Part shown: piece by piece, positions 1-7,612 of the stretch
Layout of the letters: each line of letters starts with the position of its first letter
How positions within the stretch are numbered: the first letter of the stretch is position 1
Assembly (NCBI GenBank): GCA_024397955.1
Contig: CP073744.1
Coordinates: forward strand, 434,001-498,000
Source of the DNA: a bacterium SCSIO 12696
GTDB taxonomy: Bacteria; Pseudomonadota; Gammaproteobacteria; Pseudomonadales; Porticoccaceae
Reading direction: 5' to 3'
Length of the DNA: 64,000 nucleotides
Notes under the pieces: generated by a model
What the model was told of the DNA's origin: nothing
The model's database searches: none
The model's input: only the letters and a program-made list of their open reading frames with translations
Position numbers and translations under genes: made by a program

Positions 1-1
1 C

Positions 2-973
2 GCGGCGGAAGGCCACGTATTGTTTGGGGTGCAGTCGATGGATGATTACGGCAAGCTCTCCAACCGTTCATTGGAGGACATGCTGGCTGGTGCCAGGGTG
101 GAAGTGGCGCCGTACAAAAAATACGCTGGCGATTTTGTGCTGTGGAAGCCGTCCAGTGACAGCGAGCCAGGGTGGGACAGCCCCTGGGGCCGTGGCCGCC
201 CCGGCTGGCACCTGGAATGTTCGGCGATGATTGAAAAACACCTGGGTGACACCATCGATATTCACGGCGGTGGCCGCGACCTGGTGTTCCCTCACCACGA
301 AAACGAAATTGCCCAGAGCCAATGCTCCCACGGTGGTAAGCAGTTTGTGCGCTACTGGATGCACAATGGTTATGTGAATATCGACGGTGAGAAGATGTCC
401 AAGTCATTGGGCAACTTCCGCATGGTTAACGAGCTGCTAAAAGAGTACCCCGGCGAACTGCTGCGCTTTGCGCTGCTTTCTGCCCACTATCGTTCCGATG
501 TGAACTTCAATGCGGACATGTTGGACAGTAACTGGAAGGTCCTTGATAGTTTGTACGGTGCGTTGCGTGATGCTCAGGATGTGGAAGCTGTGGATGCCAG
601 TTTATCCGGTAGCGCTTTTCTGGCAGCTTTGCATGACGATTTGAATACTCCGTTGGCGATTAGTGAATTGCACCAGATGGCACGGGAACTAAACAAAGCG
701 GAAGGTGCTGAAAAAGCCCACAGAAAAAGTCGCCTGCTGGCTGCTGGCGCGATGTTGGGCGTTTTGCAAGGAGATGCAGAGAATTGGTTTAAGCAGTCCC
801 GCGGCAGTGATGAAAGTTTGTCAGAGCAACAAATAGAAAACCTGATCAATGAACGCACTGATGCCAAAAAATCCCGTGACTTTGCTCGCGCCGACCAGAT
901 TCGCGATGAGCTGCAAGCTGCGGGTGTGGTTCTGGAAGATGGCCCTGAAGGCACCAAATGGCGGCGTGAGTAA
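2..973 (+). CDS. cysS: Cysteine--tRNA ligase, C-terminal part (5' end outside window)
   Basis: This is the last 323 residues of cysteinyl-tRNA synthetase, which charges tRNA-Cys with cysteine in the cytoplasm. The frame is open from base 2, so the gene starts before the window, and the N-terminal HIGH motif is therefore not visible. The class I signature [11 protein letters not shown] is present. The zinc-site residues typical of CysRS can be seen: a Cys in WHLECSAM and the His/Glu set in [11 protein letters not shown]. The C-terminal helical anticodon-binding part ends normally with [11 protein letters not shown] and GTKW motifs. The stop codon overlaps the next start by one base (TAATG), which suggests translational coupling to the D-cysteine desulfhydrase-like gene. 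The identification is secure. Confidence 0.97.
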   Translation, partial: AAEGHVLFGVQSMDDYGKLSNRSLEDMLAGARVEVAPYKKYAGDFVLWKPSSDSEPGWDSPWGRGRPGWHLECSAMIEKHLGDTIDIHGGGRDLVFPHHENEIAQSQCSHGGKQFVRYWMHNGYVNIDGEKMSKSLGNFRMVNELLKEYPGELLRFALLSAHYRSDVNFNADMLDSNWKVLDSLYGALRDAQDVEAVDASLSGSAFLAALHDDLNTPLAISELHQMARELNKAEGAEKAHRKSRLLAAGAMLGVLQGDAENWFKQSRGSDESLSEQQIENLINERTDAKKSRDFARADQIRDELQAAGVVLEDGPEGTKWRRE

Positions 974-1968
974 TGTTGCAACTACCTGAACGTTTGTCTC
1001 TGGCCCAGCGCAACACGCCGTTGCAATTTTTGCCGCGCTTGTCTGCTGAGGTGGGCTGCAATATTTGGGTGAAACGAGACGATATGACCGGTTGCGGCTT
1101 GACCGGCAACAAAGTCCGCAAATTGGAGTTTACCCTTCACCATGCCTTGGCAGAGGGCTGTGATACCTTGATTACCTGTGGTGGAGTGCAGTCCAACCAC
1201 TGCCGTGCGACGGCGTTACTGGGTGCTCAGTTGGGTATGAAGGTACACCTGATTCTGCGCGGTGCTCCAGAACAGGCAGAAGGTAATCTGTTGCTGGATA
1301 AACTGTTCGGTGCAGAAATCAGCTATTACCCGCCGCGGGAATACATCCCCAACCTGCCGCAATTGTTTGCCCACTGGCAAAAGCATTATCAAGATCAAGG
1401 GCGCAAGCCTTGGCTGATTCCTACAGGTGGCAGTGATGGCATAGGTCTGTGGGGCTATATCAGTTGTGCTCAAGAGCTGGCTAAAGACGTTCAGGCTGCG
1501 GGCATTAATCCGACTGCTATTGTTTCGGCATCCGGCTCTGGCGGCACCCAGGCGGGGCTGACCGTTGGTGTGGCGGATGCTATTGGTGCTGAGCTACCGG
1601 TGATTGGTATCGCGGTGTCTGATGACAGTGCGTACTTTGTGAATAAAGTGAAGGAAGATATTGAGGACTGGCGGCAGCGCTATGGTTTTTGTGGCGATAG
1701 CTGGTTGGATGAGCTCAATGTACTGGTCAATGCAAATTACATTGGCCCTGGCTATGGTGTAGCGACTCAGCCAGTATTCGACACCATTAAACGTCTTGCC
1801 CGCCTGGAAGGAATTTTGTTGGATCCGGTGTATACCGGCAAAGCCTTCCATGGGCTGCTTGGTGAGATAGAGCAGGGCGCATTTGCTCCCGGTAGTGACT
1901 TGGTATTTGTGCATACCGGTGGCGTGTTTGGCCTTTTTGCTCAGAAGGGCCAGCTTGATTTGGATTAG
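973..1968 (+). CDS. D-cysteine desulfhydrase / ACC deaminase family PLP enzyme
   Basis: A 331-residue cytoplasmic PLP enzyme of the tryptophan-synthase-beta fold. It belongs to the family that holds D-cysteine desulfhydrase (D-cysteine to pyruvate, ammonia and sulfide) and 1-aminocyclopropane-1-carboxylate deaminase. The PLP lysine should be K47 in LTGNKVRKLEF. The GGVQSNHCR motif binds substrate, and the SGSGGTQAG loop binds the cofactor phosphate. The ATG overlaps the cysS stop by one base, so the gene is probably coupled to cysteinyl-tRNA synthetase. That context favours D-cysteine as the substrate, because D-cysteine would be a hazard for charging, but sequence alone does not separate the two activities. 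The length is normal for the family. Confidence 0.85.
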   Translation: MLQLPERLSLAQRNTPLQFLPRLSAEVGCNIWVKRDDMTGCGLTGNKVRKLEFTLHHALAEGCDTLITCGGVQSNHCRATALLGAQLGMKVHLILRGAPEQAEGNLLLDKLFGAEISYYPPREYIPNLPQLFAHWQKHYQDQGRKPWLIPTGGSDGIGLWGYISCAQELAKDVQAAGINPTAIVSASGSGGTQAGLTVGVADAIGAELPVIGIAVSDDSAYFVNKVKEDIEDWRQRYGFCGDSWLDELNVLVNANYIGPGYGVATQPVFDTIKRLARLEGILLDPVYTGKAFHGLLGEIEQGAFAPGSDLVFVHTGGVFGLFAQKGQLDLD

Positions 1969-1992
1969 CTTTTCACAGTGTAGGGGTGCTTT

Positions 1993-3372
1993 ATTTATCT
2001 TGTCCTCGATCAAGGTGGCCAGAGCTCCAGAGCAGCGCTATTTTCTGACAAGGGCGCTTTAATTGAACTCTGTCGCCAGCCGGTTTCTACAAGCTACCCA
2101 CAACCGGGGTGGGTTGAGCAAGACCCATTAGAAATTGTCAATTCCCTGCGCAGTTGTATTGTCGGGTTAAAGGAAACAGCACAGATTCAAAGTGCAGCCC
2201 TGGTGACGCAGCGGTCGAGCATCGTCTGCTGGGATCGAGCAACAGGGGAGCCGTTGACGCCAGTTATCAGCTGGCAAGACACCCGGGGCTCAAACATCCT
2301 TGAGCAGGTAAGTCTTTCATTAAATGACGTTCGCCATCGTACCGGGCTGTTTGCCAATAGCCATTTCGGTGCCAGTAAAATAGCCTGGTGTTTGCGTCAC
2401 TCCACGGCAGTGCAGAAAGCTTCTCGTGAGAAGCGCCTTTGTATAGGGTCGATCAGTAGCTTTTTGCTGCATCATTTGGCGGCAGAAAGGCCGTTCTCCA
2501 TAGACCCTTGTAATGCGCAGAGAACCTTGCTGTACAACATCTCTGGTAGGTGTTGGGATGCTGGCTTGCTAGATCAGTTTGGCCTTTCAGTAGATAGCCT
2601 GCCAGAAGTGAAACCCCATATCAGTGACTGGGGTACATTATCTGTGGCTTCTCGGCCAATCCCCATTCGTTTGGTGTCCGGTGATCAAAATACGGCCTTT
2701 GTGGCCCTTGGTGCTAATCATCAGAGTACGGCGGTGGTGAACGTAGGCACCGGAGCATTTATTGGCATACCGGTTGCCAATCCAGCTGATGTGCCTGACC
2801 GACTGTTGAAAACAGTTTTGCCAGGTGCTGGTCAACAGCAGTTTATTGCCGAAGGAACGGTAAATGGTGCGGGCAGGGCGCTAAATACCGTGGCTCAGCA
2901 ACTGGGTTGTGATATTGAGGCAATGCGCCCCCTGCAAAATAAAGAGTTGATCTTCCTCAATGGTGAAGGTGGCTTGGCTGCGCCGTATTGGCAAGGGGGT
3001 TTTCAGTCCCGTTTTATCGGTGAGGGTGACCCTGGCCACAAATTGATGGCGGTTCGGGAGAGTATCGGTTTTTTGTTGCGCTGCTGCCTGATGGAGTTTG
3101 GTCAACAGGAGAATCAGGTCGACTGTCTCAAGGTTGCTGGCGGTGTCTCCCGCTCAGATACCTTTTGCCAACAGCTGGCGGATCTTTTTCAGCGTCCGGT
3201 GCTTCGCCCGAGTATGTCCGAGGCGACTGCTATGGGTGCGGCCATGTTACTGGCGGAAAGCCCATCATGGGAAACGACTGAAGATCGATTCGTGCCGAAT
3301 CAGGATAAATGCCTGCACAAGCGCTTCCAGCACTGGTTGGATGCTATGGAAGCTAGCAAAGGGCTGCTGTAG
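1993..3372 (+). CDS. FGGY-family carbohydrate kinase with no canonical start codon
   Basis: An FGGY sugar/polyol kinase resembling glycerol kinase, about 459 residues long. The N-terminal phosphate-binding segment VLDQGGQSSRA begins at about base 2002. The hinge SGDQNTAF and the C-terminal ATP-binding motifs VNVGTGAFIG, VAGGVSRSDTFCQQLADL and EATAMGAAML are all present. The homologous frame is closed by TAG at 1981 and holds no ATG, GTG or TTG before the phosphate-binding loop. The first such codon is GTG 2203, which would remove about 70 essential residues. An ATT codon at 1993 has a good ribosome site, AGGGG at 1982-1986, six bases upstream, and would give MYLVLDQGG. Either ATT is a rare start, or the start was lost by a point or slippage mutation. 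The substrate is not predictable. Confidence 0.75.
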   Translation: MYLVLDQGGQSSRAALFSDKGALIELCRQPVSTSYPQPGWVEQDPLEIVNSLRSCIVGLKETAQIQSAALVTQRSSIVCWDRATGEPLTPVISWQDTRGSNILEQVSLSLNDVRHRTGLFANSHFGASKIAWCLRHSTAVQKASREKRLCIGSISSFLLHHLAAERPFSIDPCNAQRTLLYNISGRCWDAGLLDQFGLSVDSLPEVKPHISDWGTLSVASRPIPIRLVSGDQNTAFVALGANHQSTAVVNVGTGAFIGIPVANPADVPDRLLKTVLPGAGQQQFIAEGTVNGAGRALNTVAQQLGCDIEAMRPLQNKELIFLNGEGGLAAPYWQGGFQSRFIGEGDPGHKLMAVRESIGFLLRCCLMEFGQQENQVDCLKVAGGVSRSDTFCQQLADLFQRPVLRPSMSEATAMGAAMLLAESPSWETTEDRFVPNQDKCLHKRFQHWLDAMEASKGLL

Positions 3373-3463
3373 GGTGTATAACTCGTTGGCTGCGTAAAAA
3401 CGACAGGGGCTGGGTTTCTCTCCATACCCTCAGTCGGTATTGAACCCATTATAACCTTGAGCT

Positions 3464-3479
3464 ATAAGTTCAAACTTAT
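3464..3479. promoter_or_regulatory. Palindrome upstream of gltS, possible operator
   Basis: ATAAGTT and AACTTAT form a perfect seven-base dyad with a two-base spacer, 117 bases before the gltS start. It lies in the 222-base gap after the FGGY kinase gene, where I see no other gene. It could be a regulator-binding site, but no cognate protein can be named. Confidence 0.3.
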
Positions 3480-3595
3480 CAGCAGTGTAGGCGTTCTGAG
3501 CGCTGGGCTAGGATAAACAGCTGTACCGAAGTATGCATCGATTGGGTAGGTCGATCAGGTGCACTAATCAAAACCACAACAAAGATAACCGGGTT

Positions 3596-4807
3596 ATGGA
3601 AATTAATATCACAGTAAACCTTCTCGGCACCTTGCTGATAGCACTTATTATTCTCGCTATCGGTTATTTTCTTTGCCACAAAATCCCATTTTTGAATCGC
3701 AACAGTATTCCTGAGCCGGTGGTCGGGGGTCTGATTTTTTCAATTCTCTCTGCCATTGCTTATTCGTTTTGGGGGGTTCAGTTCGACTTTGATATGAGCC
3801 TCAAAAGCCCATTAATGGTGATGTTCTTTACCACCGTGGGTTTGGCGGCCAGTGTAAAATTGCTGATTAAGGGTGGCCCCAAGGTTGTGCTGTTTCTGGG
3901 TGTGGCCACATTGATGCTGATTTTGCAGAACAGTATCGGTGTGCTGATGGCGACATCCGCTGATATGCACCCGCTTTACGGCTTGGTGATTGGTTCGGTA
4001 ACTCTCTCTGGTGGCCACGGTAACGGTGCCACTTATGCAGGCCTGTTTGGCAGCCACTATAACCTTCAGGGTGTTTTGGAAATTGCCATGGCGGCAGCTA
4101 CCTTTGGTTTGGTGCTGGGCGGTATGATCGGTGGCCCGGTAACAGAGCGTTTGATCAAAAAGTACAACCTCAAGCCCACGGAAAAGCATGTTTCGCCGGA
4201 TGATATGGTGACTTATGACGTGGATGACAAAGACATCGTCACTCCACGCCGGATGATGGAAACTCTGCTGATTCTGGCGGCCTGTATGTTGGGTGGCGGC
4301 TGGCTGCATGCAATAGTGGTTGAAGCTGGCTTGGTGCTGCCTTCGTTCCTGATGCCTTTGCTGTTGGGTGTTGTGGCTACCAACCTGTGTGAGCTGAGTG
4401 GTAAGTACAAAATCAGCAATGGTGCCATCGACTTGTGGGGCACCATGTCTCTGTCTATCTTTTTGGCTATGGCAATGATGTCGCTGAGGGTTTGGGAGTT
4501 GATCGCACTGGCTGGCCCAATGCTGTTGATCATTGCTTGTCAGGTGCTTGCCGTCATGATGTTTGCCTACTTCATTACCTTCCGCATCATGGGTAAAACC
4601 TATGACGCGGCGATTATGGCAGGTGGTCACTGTGGTTTTGCGATGGGTGCAACACCAACGGCAGTGGCCAATATGGAGGCTCTGGTTAACCGCCATGGCC
4701 CTTCGCCTCAAGCGTTCTTGGTGGTTCCCCTGGTAGGCGCTTTCTTTATTGATATTACCAATGCGTTGGTAATTCAGTTGTTCCTGGCATTTCCTTTTGT
4801 GCTGTAA
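3596..4807 (+). CDS. gltS: Sodium/glutamate symporter, GltS family
   Basis: A 403-residue inner-membrane carrier of the GltS family, which couples sodium entry to glutamate uptake; E. coli GltS is almost the same length. The sequence is mostly hydrophobic, with about ten membrane segments. The family motif GSVTLSGGHGNGATYAG lies near residue 135, and the related GGHCGFAMGATPTAVANM near residue 340 is the second reentrant loop. An upstream in-frame start at 3533 would add 21 polar residues that do not fit the family, so I chose ATG 3596. The TAXI lipoprotein gene follows after 22 bases, so the two are probably co-transcribed. Glutamate is the expected substrate, although other dicarboxylic amino acids remain possible. 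Confidence 0.93.
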   Translation: MEINITVNLLGTLLIALIILAIGYFLCHKIPFLNRNSIPEPVVGGLIFSILSAIAYSFWGVQFDFDMSLKSPLMVMFFTTVGLAASVKLLIKGGPKVVLFLGVATLMLILQNSIGVLMATSADMHPLYGLVIGSVTLSGGHGNGATYAGLFGSHYNLQGVLEIAMAAATFGLVLGGMIGGPVTERLIKKYNLKPTEKHVSPDDMVTYDVDDKDIVTPRRMMETLLILAACMLGGGWLHAIVVEAGLVLPSFLMPLLLGVVATNLCELSGKYKISNGAIDLWGTMSLSIFLAMAMMSLRVWELIALAGPMLLIIACQVLAVMMFAYFITFRIMGKTYDAAIMAGGHCGFAMGATPTAVANMEALVNRHGPSPQAFLVVPLVGAFFIDITNALVIQLFLAFPFVL

Positions 4808-4829
4808 CTGATACGGGTAGGAAGACACC

Positions 4830-6338
4830 ATGAAAAAAATAGTTGTTACCGCACTCTCGGCTTTTCTCGTTTTGTTGGCTGGCTGCTCCCGCGGCCCAGA
4901 TGTCTCCAACCTGCAAAGTGACCTGCAGGATCGTCTGGATAGCACCTTTGGTGAGGGGCTTTTTGAAGTCTCCTCATTTCGCCGCTACGGCTCACAACCG
5001 CTGTCTTCAGCGGAGGGCGATAATCGCGACCGCATTGCCATTTACTTTAAGGCAGACCTGGAGCTTCAGAAAGATCACCGATTTTCCGATTGGACGGGCC
5101 AAAATAAGGCGACCTTGCACACGGTGCTGGGCTCTGCTGAAAAGGGCATAGAAGGCATTGTTGATAAAGGCAACAGCAGTGGCGACGTGATCAGTGCCCA
5201 CGGCTTGGGTGTTTATGCCGACAACAATGGTTCTTGGGTGGCTGTCGCTGCAGATCTTCTTCAGGAGCAAACCGGCGGACAGTCTGAAGCTGGGCTGGTT
5301 GCAGAAATAGATGCTGCCGATAACCCTCGTGATGTGATGGTCATGAGCTGGCAGCAAAAAGCTTCCGGTGAGCTTTCCAAGGTTGCCGACACTCTTGATG
5401 AACGAGGCATGACCGTAGAAAGCAGTGCGTTGCGTTCTGGTATGCAGTCTCTGCTGACTGAAGCCAACTTAAAGGTGTTGAAGAGTCAATCTACCCATAG
5501 CCTGGTCAGTGGCACACAAGGGGGTGACTACTACGCACTGGGTGAGGGCCTGGAAAAGGCAATCAGTAGTCAGGGTGTAAAAACCGCTGTAGTGCCATCG
5601 ACAGGTGCTCTGGATAATTTGCGCCTGCTCAAGGAGCAGTTAACCTCCCTGGCAATTACCCAAAGTGATTTGGCCATCGCTGCCTATAACGGTTCCGGTG
5701 CATTTGAGCGCAATGGCAGCCAATATATTCGTGCAGTAGCGAGTTTGTACCCAGAGCCAGTGCAAATTGTGGTTCGGGAGGGTGCCGCTATTAAGGGTCT
5801 CGCCGACTTGGCAGAAAAACGTGTCAATATTGGCCCTGATGGCAGTGGTACTCAGAATAATGCCCGCCAGATCCTGGGCCTTGCAGGTATCGATGAGCGT
5901 GACTTTACGACTTACGATCTGGCGACTTCTGTGAGTGAGCTGCTGGCCGGAAACTTGGATGCTGTGTTTATTACCAGTGCCGCGCCTACCAATTATCTGA
6001 AAAATATAGGTGATAGCGTCAGTTTGCTGCCTTTGGAGCAAAATATTGTCAATGCGCTGAGCAGTGGTGCTGGTTATGTGGCTCATCAGGTACAGGCTGG
6101 TACCTATCCTGGTGTCGACGAGCCGGTGAATACGGTTGCCGTTACTGCACTGCTGGTGGCCGATAGTGAAACGCCGGAAGAGCAGGTAAATGCTGTGCTC
6201 AATGGTCTGTTCGGTGACTCTGTGCAATTGAGTAATTTTGGTGAGCGGGGCGCGAGCCTCGATCGCAGCAAAGCGTTATCCGGTATTGCTATTCCTCTGC
6301 ACTCGGCAGCAGAAGCCTACTTTGCTGAGTCGAAATAA
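4830..6338 (+). CDS. TAXI-family solute-binding lipoprotein with extra N-terminal domain
   Basis: A 502-residue lipoprotein; the signal ends at LLAGC, making the Cys at about residue 19 the lipid anchor. Residues of about 225-490 match TAXI-type TRAP binding proteins: SGTQGGDYYALGEGL, then STGALDNLRLL, then NIGPDGSGTQNNARQIL. TAXI proteins are usually about 320 residues. The first 200 residues here form an added region I do not recognise. No TRAP membrane subunits are nearby. Instead the gene follows gltS by 22 bases, which suggests that the protein delivers glutamate or a related acid to GltS. That partnership is inference; the family call is firm. A strong terminator follows the stop codon. 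Confidence 0.85.
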   Translation: MKKIVVTALSAFLVLLAGCSRGPDVSNLQSDLQDRLDSTFGEGLFEVSSFRRYGSQPLSSAEGDNRDRIAIYFKADLELQKDHRFSDWTGQNKATLHTVLGSAEKGIEGIVDKGNSSGDVISAHGLGVYADNNGSWVAVAADLLQEQTGGQSEAGLVAEIDAADNPRDVMVMSWQQKASGELSKVADTLDERGMTVESSALRSGMQSLLTEANLKVLKSQSTHSLVSGTQGGDYYALGEGLEKAISSQGVKTAVVPSTGALDNLRLLKEQLTSLAITQSDLAIAAYNGSGAFERNGSQYIRAVASLYPEPVQIVVREGAAIKGLADLAEKRVNIGPDGSGTQNNARQILGLAGIDERDFTTYDLATSVSELLAGNLDAVFITSAAPTNYLKNIGDSVSLLPLEQNIVNALSSGAGYVAHQVQAGTYPGVDEPVNTVAVTALLVADSETPEEQVNAVLNGLFGDSVQLSNFGERGASLDRSKALSGIAIPLHSAAEAYFAESK

Positions 6339-6350
6339 TTTGGCACCAAA

Positions 6351-6382
6351 TAAAAATCCCCGCTTTTGCGGGGATTTTTTTG
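6351..6382. terminator. Bidirectional rho-independent terminator
   Basis: A hairpin with stem AAATCCCCGC/GCGGGGATTT and loop TTTT is flanked by A-rich and T-rich tracts. It can therefore stop both the gltS-TAXI transcript (+) and the convergent LysR gene (-). Confidence 0.9.
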
Positions 6383-6409
6383 CTTGGTAATTCGTTCCAT
6401 CGCAGCAGA

Positions 6410-7336
6410 TCAGGCAGGGCCTTTGTGCAATGTTTCTTGGTTGAGTTGGTGAATTTCCTGAAAGGCATTTTTAATGTAATCAAGAAAGTCTTCAGAGGCT
6501 TTTGAAAGCGGCTGATTGCCGTGATAAAAACAGCGCAATTCAAACTCAATGGGTGGGCTGAACCCGTGGCTGACGACATTGTCCATGCCAAGAGCATTGG
6601 CGGTAAACTCATCCAGTATGGAATAACCCAGCCCCCTGGATACCAGGCTTTTTGCCATATAGTAAGTTTGAGCGCGAATAAAGGTTTGCGGAATAGGGTG
6701 GTTTTCCAGATTAAAGCGCTCGTTGAGTAGGTCGCCTAACGGGCCGGTGTCAAAAATAGAGATATAGTTTTCATCGGGCATGTCCGATAGCTTCACTCGG
6801 TTGTCACCATCCACCGGTGGCTGAGTGGTTGAAACATGCACCAATTCACCGGTGCCGATATTGCGAGATTCAATGCCTGGGTGGTCTCGGTCTGTAAAAA
6901 CCACACCGAGGTCATTTTCGTGCTCGTACAGCGAATCAATCAGCTCACCGTAGTGTTTGGTCTGCACATCGAAGGTGATGTTGGGAAACTTGTCGTGAAA
7001 GCGCTCTATCGCCAGTGGCAGTAGGTTGAGGCCCAAAGCGGGCATACAAACTACTCGAATATGGCCGTGAGTATGTTCTTTCAAGTTTTCGGCGGTCTTT
7101 TTGATGGTGCCGATTTGCTGGTAAATTTTACGCACTTCCTCAATGAGAGAGTGGGCTTCGGAGGTGGGCACCAGCTTGCCTTTGACCCGCAGAAAGAGTT
7201 TAAAGCCCAGCTGCAGCTCGGCATGGCTCAATACTTTGCTGACGGAAGGTTGGGAGACGTGTAGAAGGCGGGCGGCATCAGATATGGAACCAGTGTTATA
7301 CACCGCATGAAAGACTTCGATGTGTCGTAAACGCAT
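6410..7336 (-). CDS. LysR-family transcriptional regulator
   Basis: A 308-residue LysR-type DNA-binding regulator. Residues 1-60 form the winged helix-turn-helix (LRHIEVFHAVYNTGSISDAA, then LHVSQPSVSKVLSHAE). Residues of about 90-290 form the periplasmic-binding-protein-like effector domain. The gene is divergent from the TonB receptor gene across a 276-base gap and convergent with the TAXI gene. The usual LysR layout would make the receptor and the peptidase genes behind it its targets, and a glutamate- or peptide-derived effector is a reasonable guess. The N-terminal sequence resembles the LysR/OccR branch. The effector cannot be read from the sequence. Confidence 0.9.
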   Translation of the reverse strand: MRLRHIEVFHAVYNTGSISDAARLLHVSQPSVSKVLSHAELQLGFKLFLRVKGKLVPTSEAHSLIEEVRKIYQQIGTIKKTAENLKEHTHGHIRVVCMPALGLNLLPLAIERFHDKFPNITFDVQTKHYGELIDSLYEHENDLGVVFTDRDHPGIESRNIGTGELVHVSTTQPPVDGDNRVKLSDMPDENYISIFDTGPLGDLLNERFNLENHPIPQTFIRAQTYYMAKSLVSRGLGYSILDEFTANALGMDNVVSHGFSPPIEFELRCFYHGNQPLSKASEDFLDYIKNAFQEIHQLNQETLHKGPA

Positions 7337-7612
7337 GTTTAAAAAGGTCTTTGTTATTGTCTATAGCCTATAGTTATACCTTTCAAGCCCTTAGTCAATA
7401 CGGAAGTTACCCCAATAGGGGGGTATTTGCTTTTTCGCTAGTCTCCTGGGGCATTCTCTCTATTACTATTGGTTATAGGCGGTACAACTAGTGTTAGTGG
7501 TAAATGCACTGGTTTCTGTCTAGATTTAACATTGACGTGTCTAGAAACGTCAGATTTTTATGGTTTAAACCTAATTTATCTAAGATCAAGAAGTAACCGA
7601 GGGGTACTAAAG
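7337..7612. promoter_or_regulatory. Divergent control region between LysR and TonB receptor
   Basis: An AT-rich 276-base gap between divergent genes. GCCTATA at 7366-7372 and TATAGGC at 7474-7480 are inverted copies about 100 bases apart, a possible pair of LysR contacts. A small hairpin, TGACGT/ACGTCA at 7533-7552 followed by GATTTTTA, lies in the receptor leader. GAGGGG at 7599-7604 is a strong ribosome site for ATG 7613. I could not assign -35/-10 boxes with confidence. Confidence 0.4.

Noticed and set aside
3812..4945. A 377-residue minus-strand frame opposite gltS
   Set aside because: Its product is rich in His, Gln and Arg without motifs, as expected for the complement of a membrane-protein gene, and gltS is clear on the plus strand.
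4830..6338. A TRAP transporter operon
   Set aside because: Only the TAXI binding protein is present; the membrane protein beside it is a GltS-type symporter with the GGHGNGATYAG motif, not a TRAP DctM subunit.
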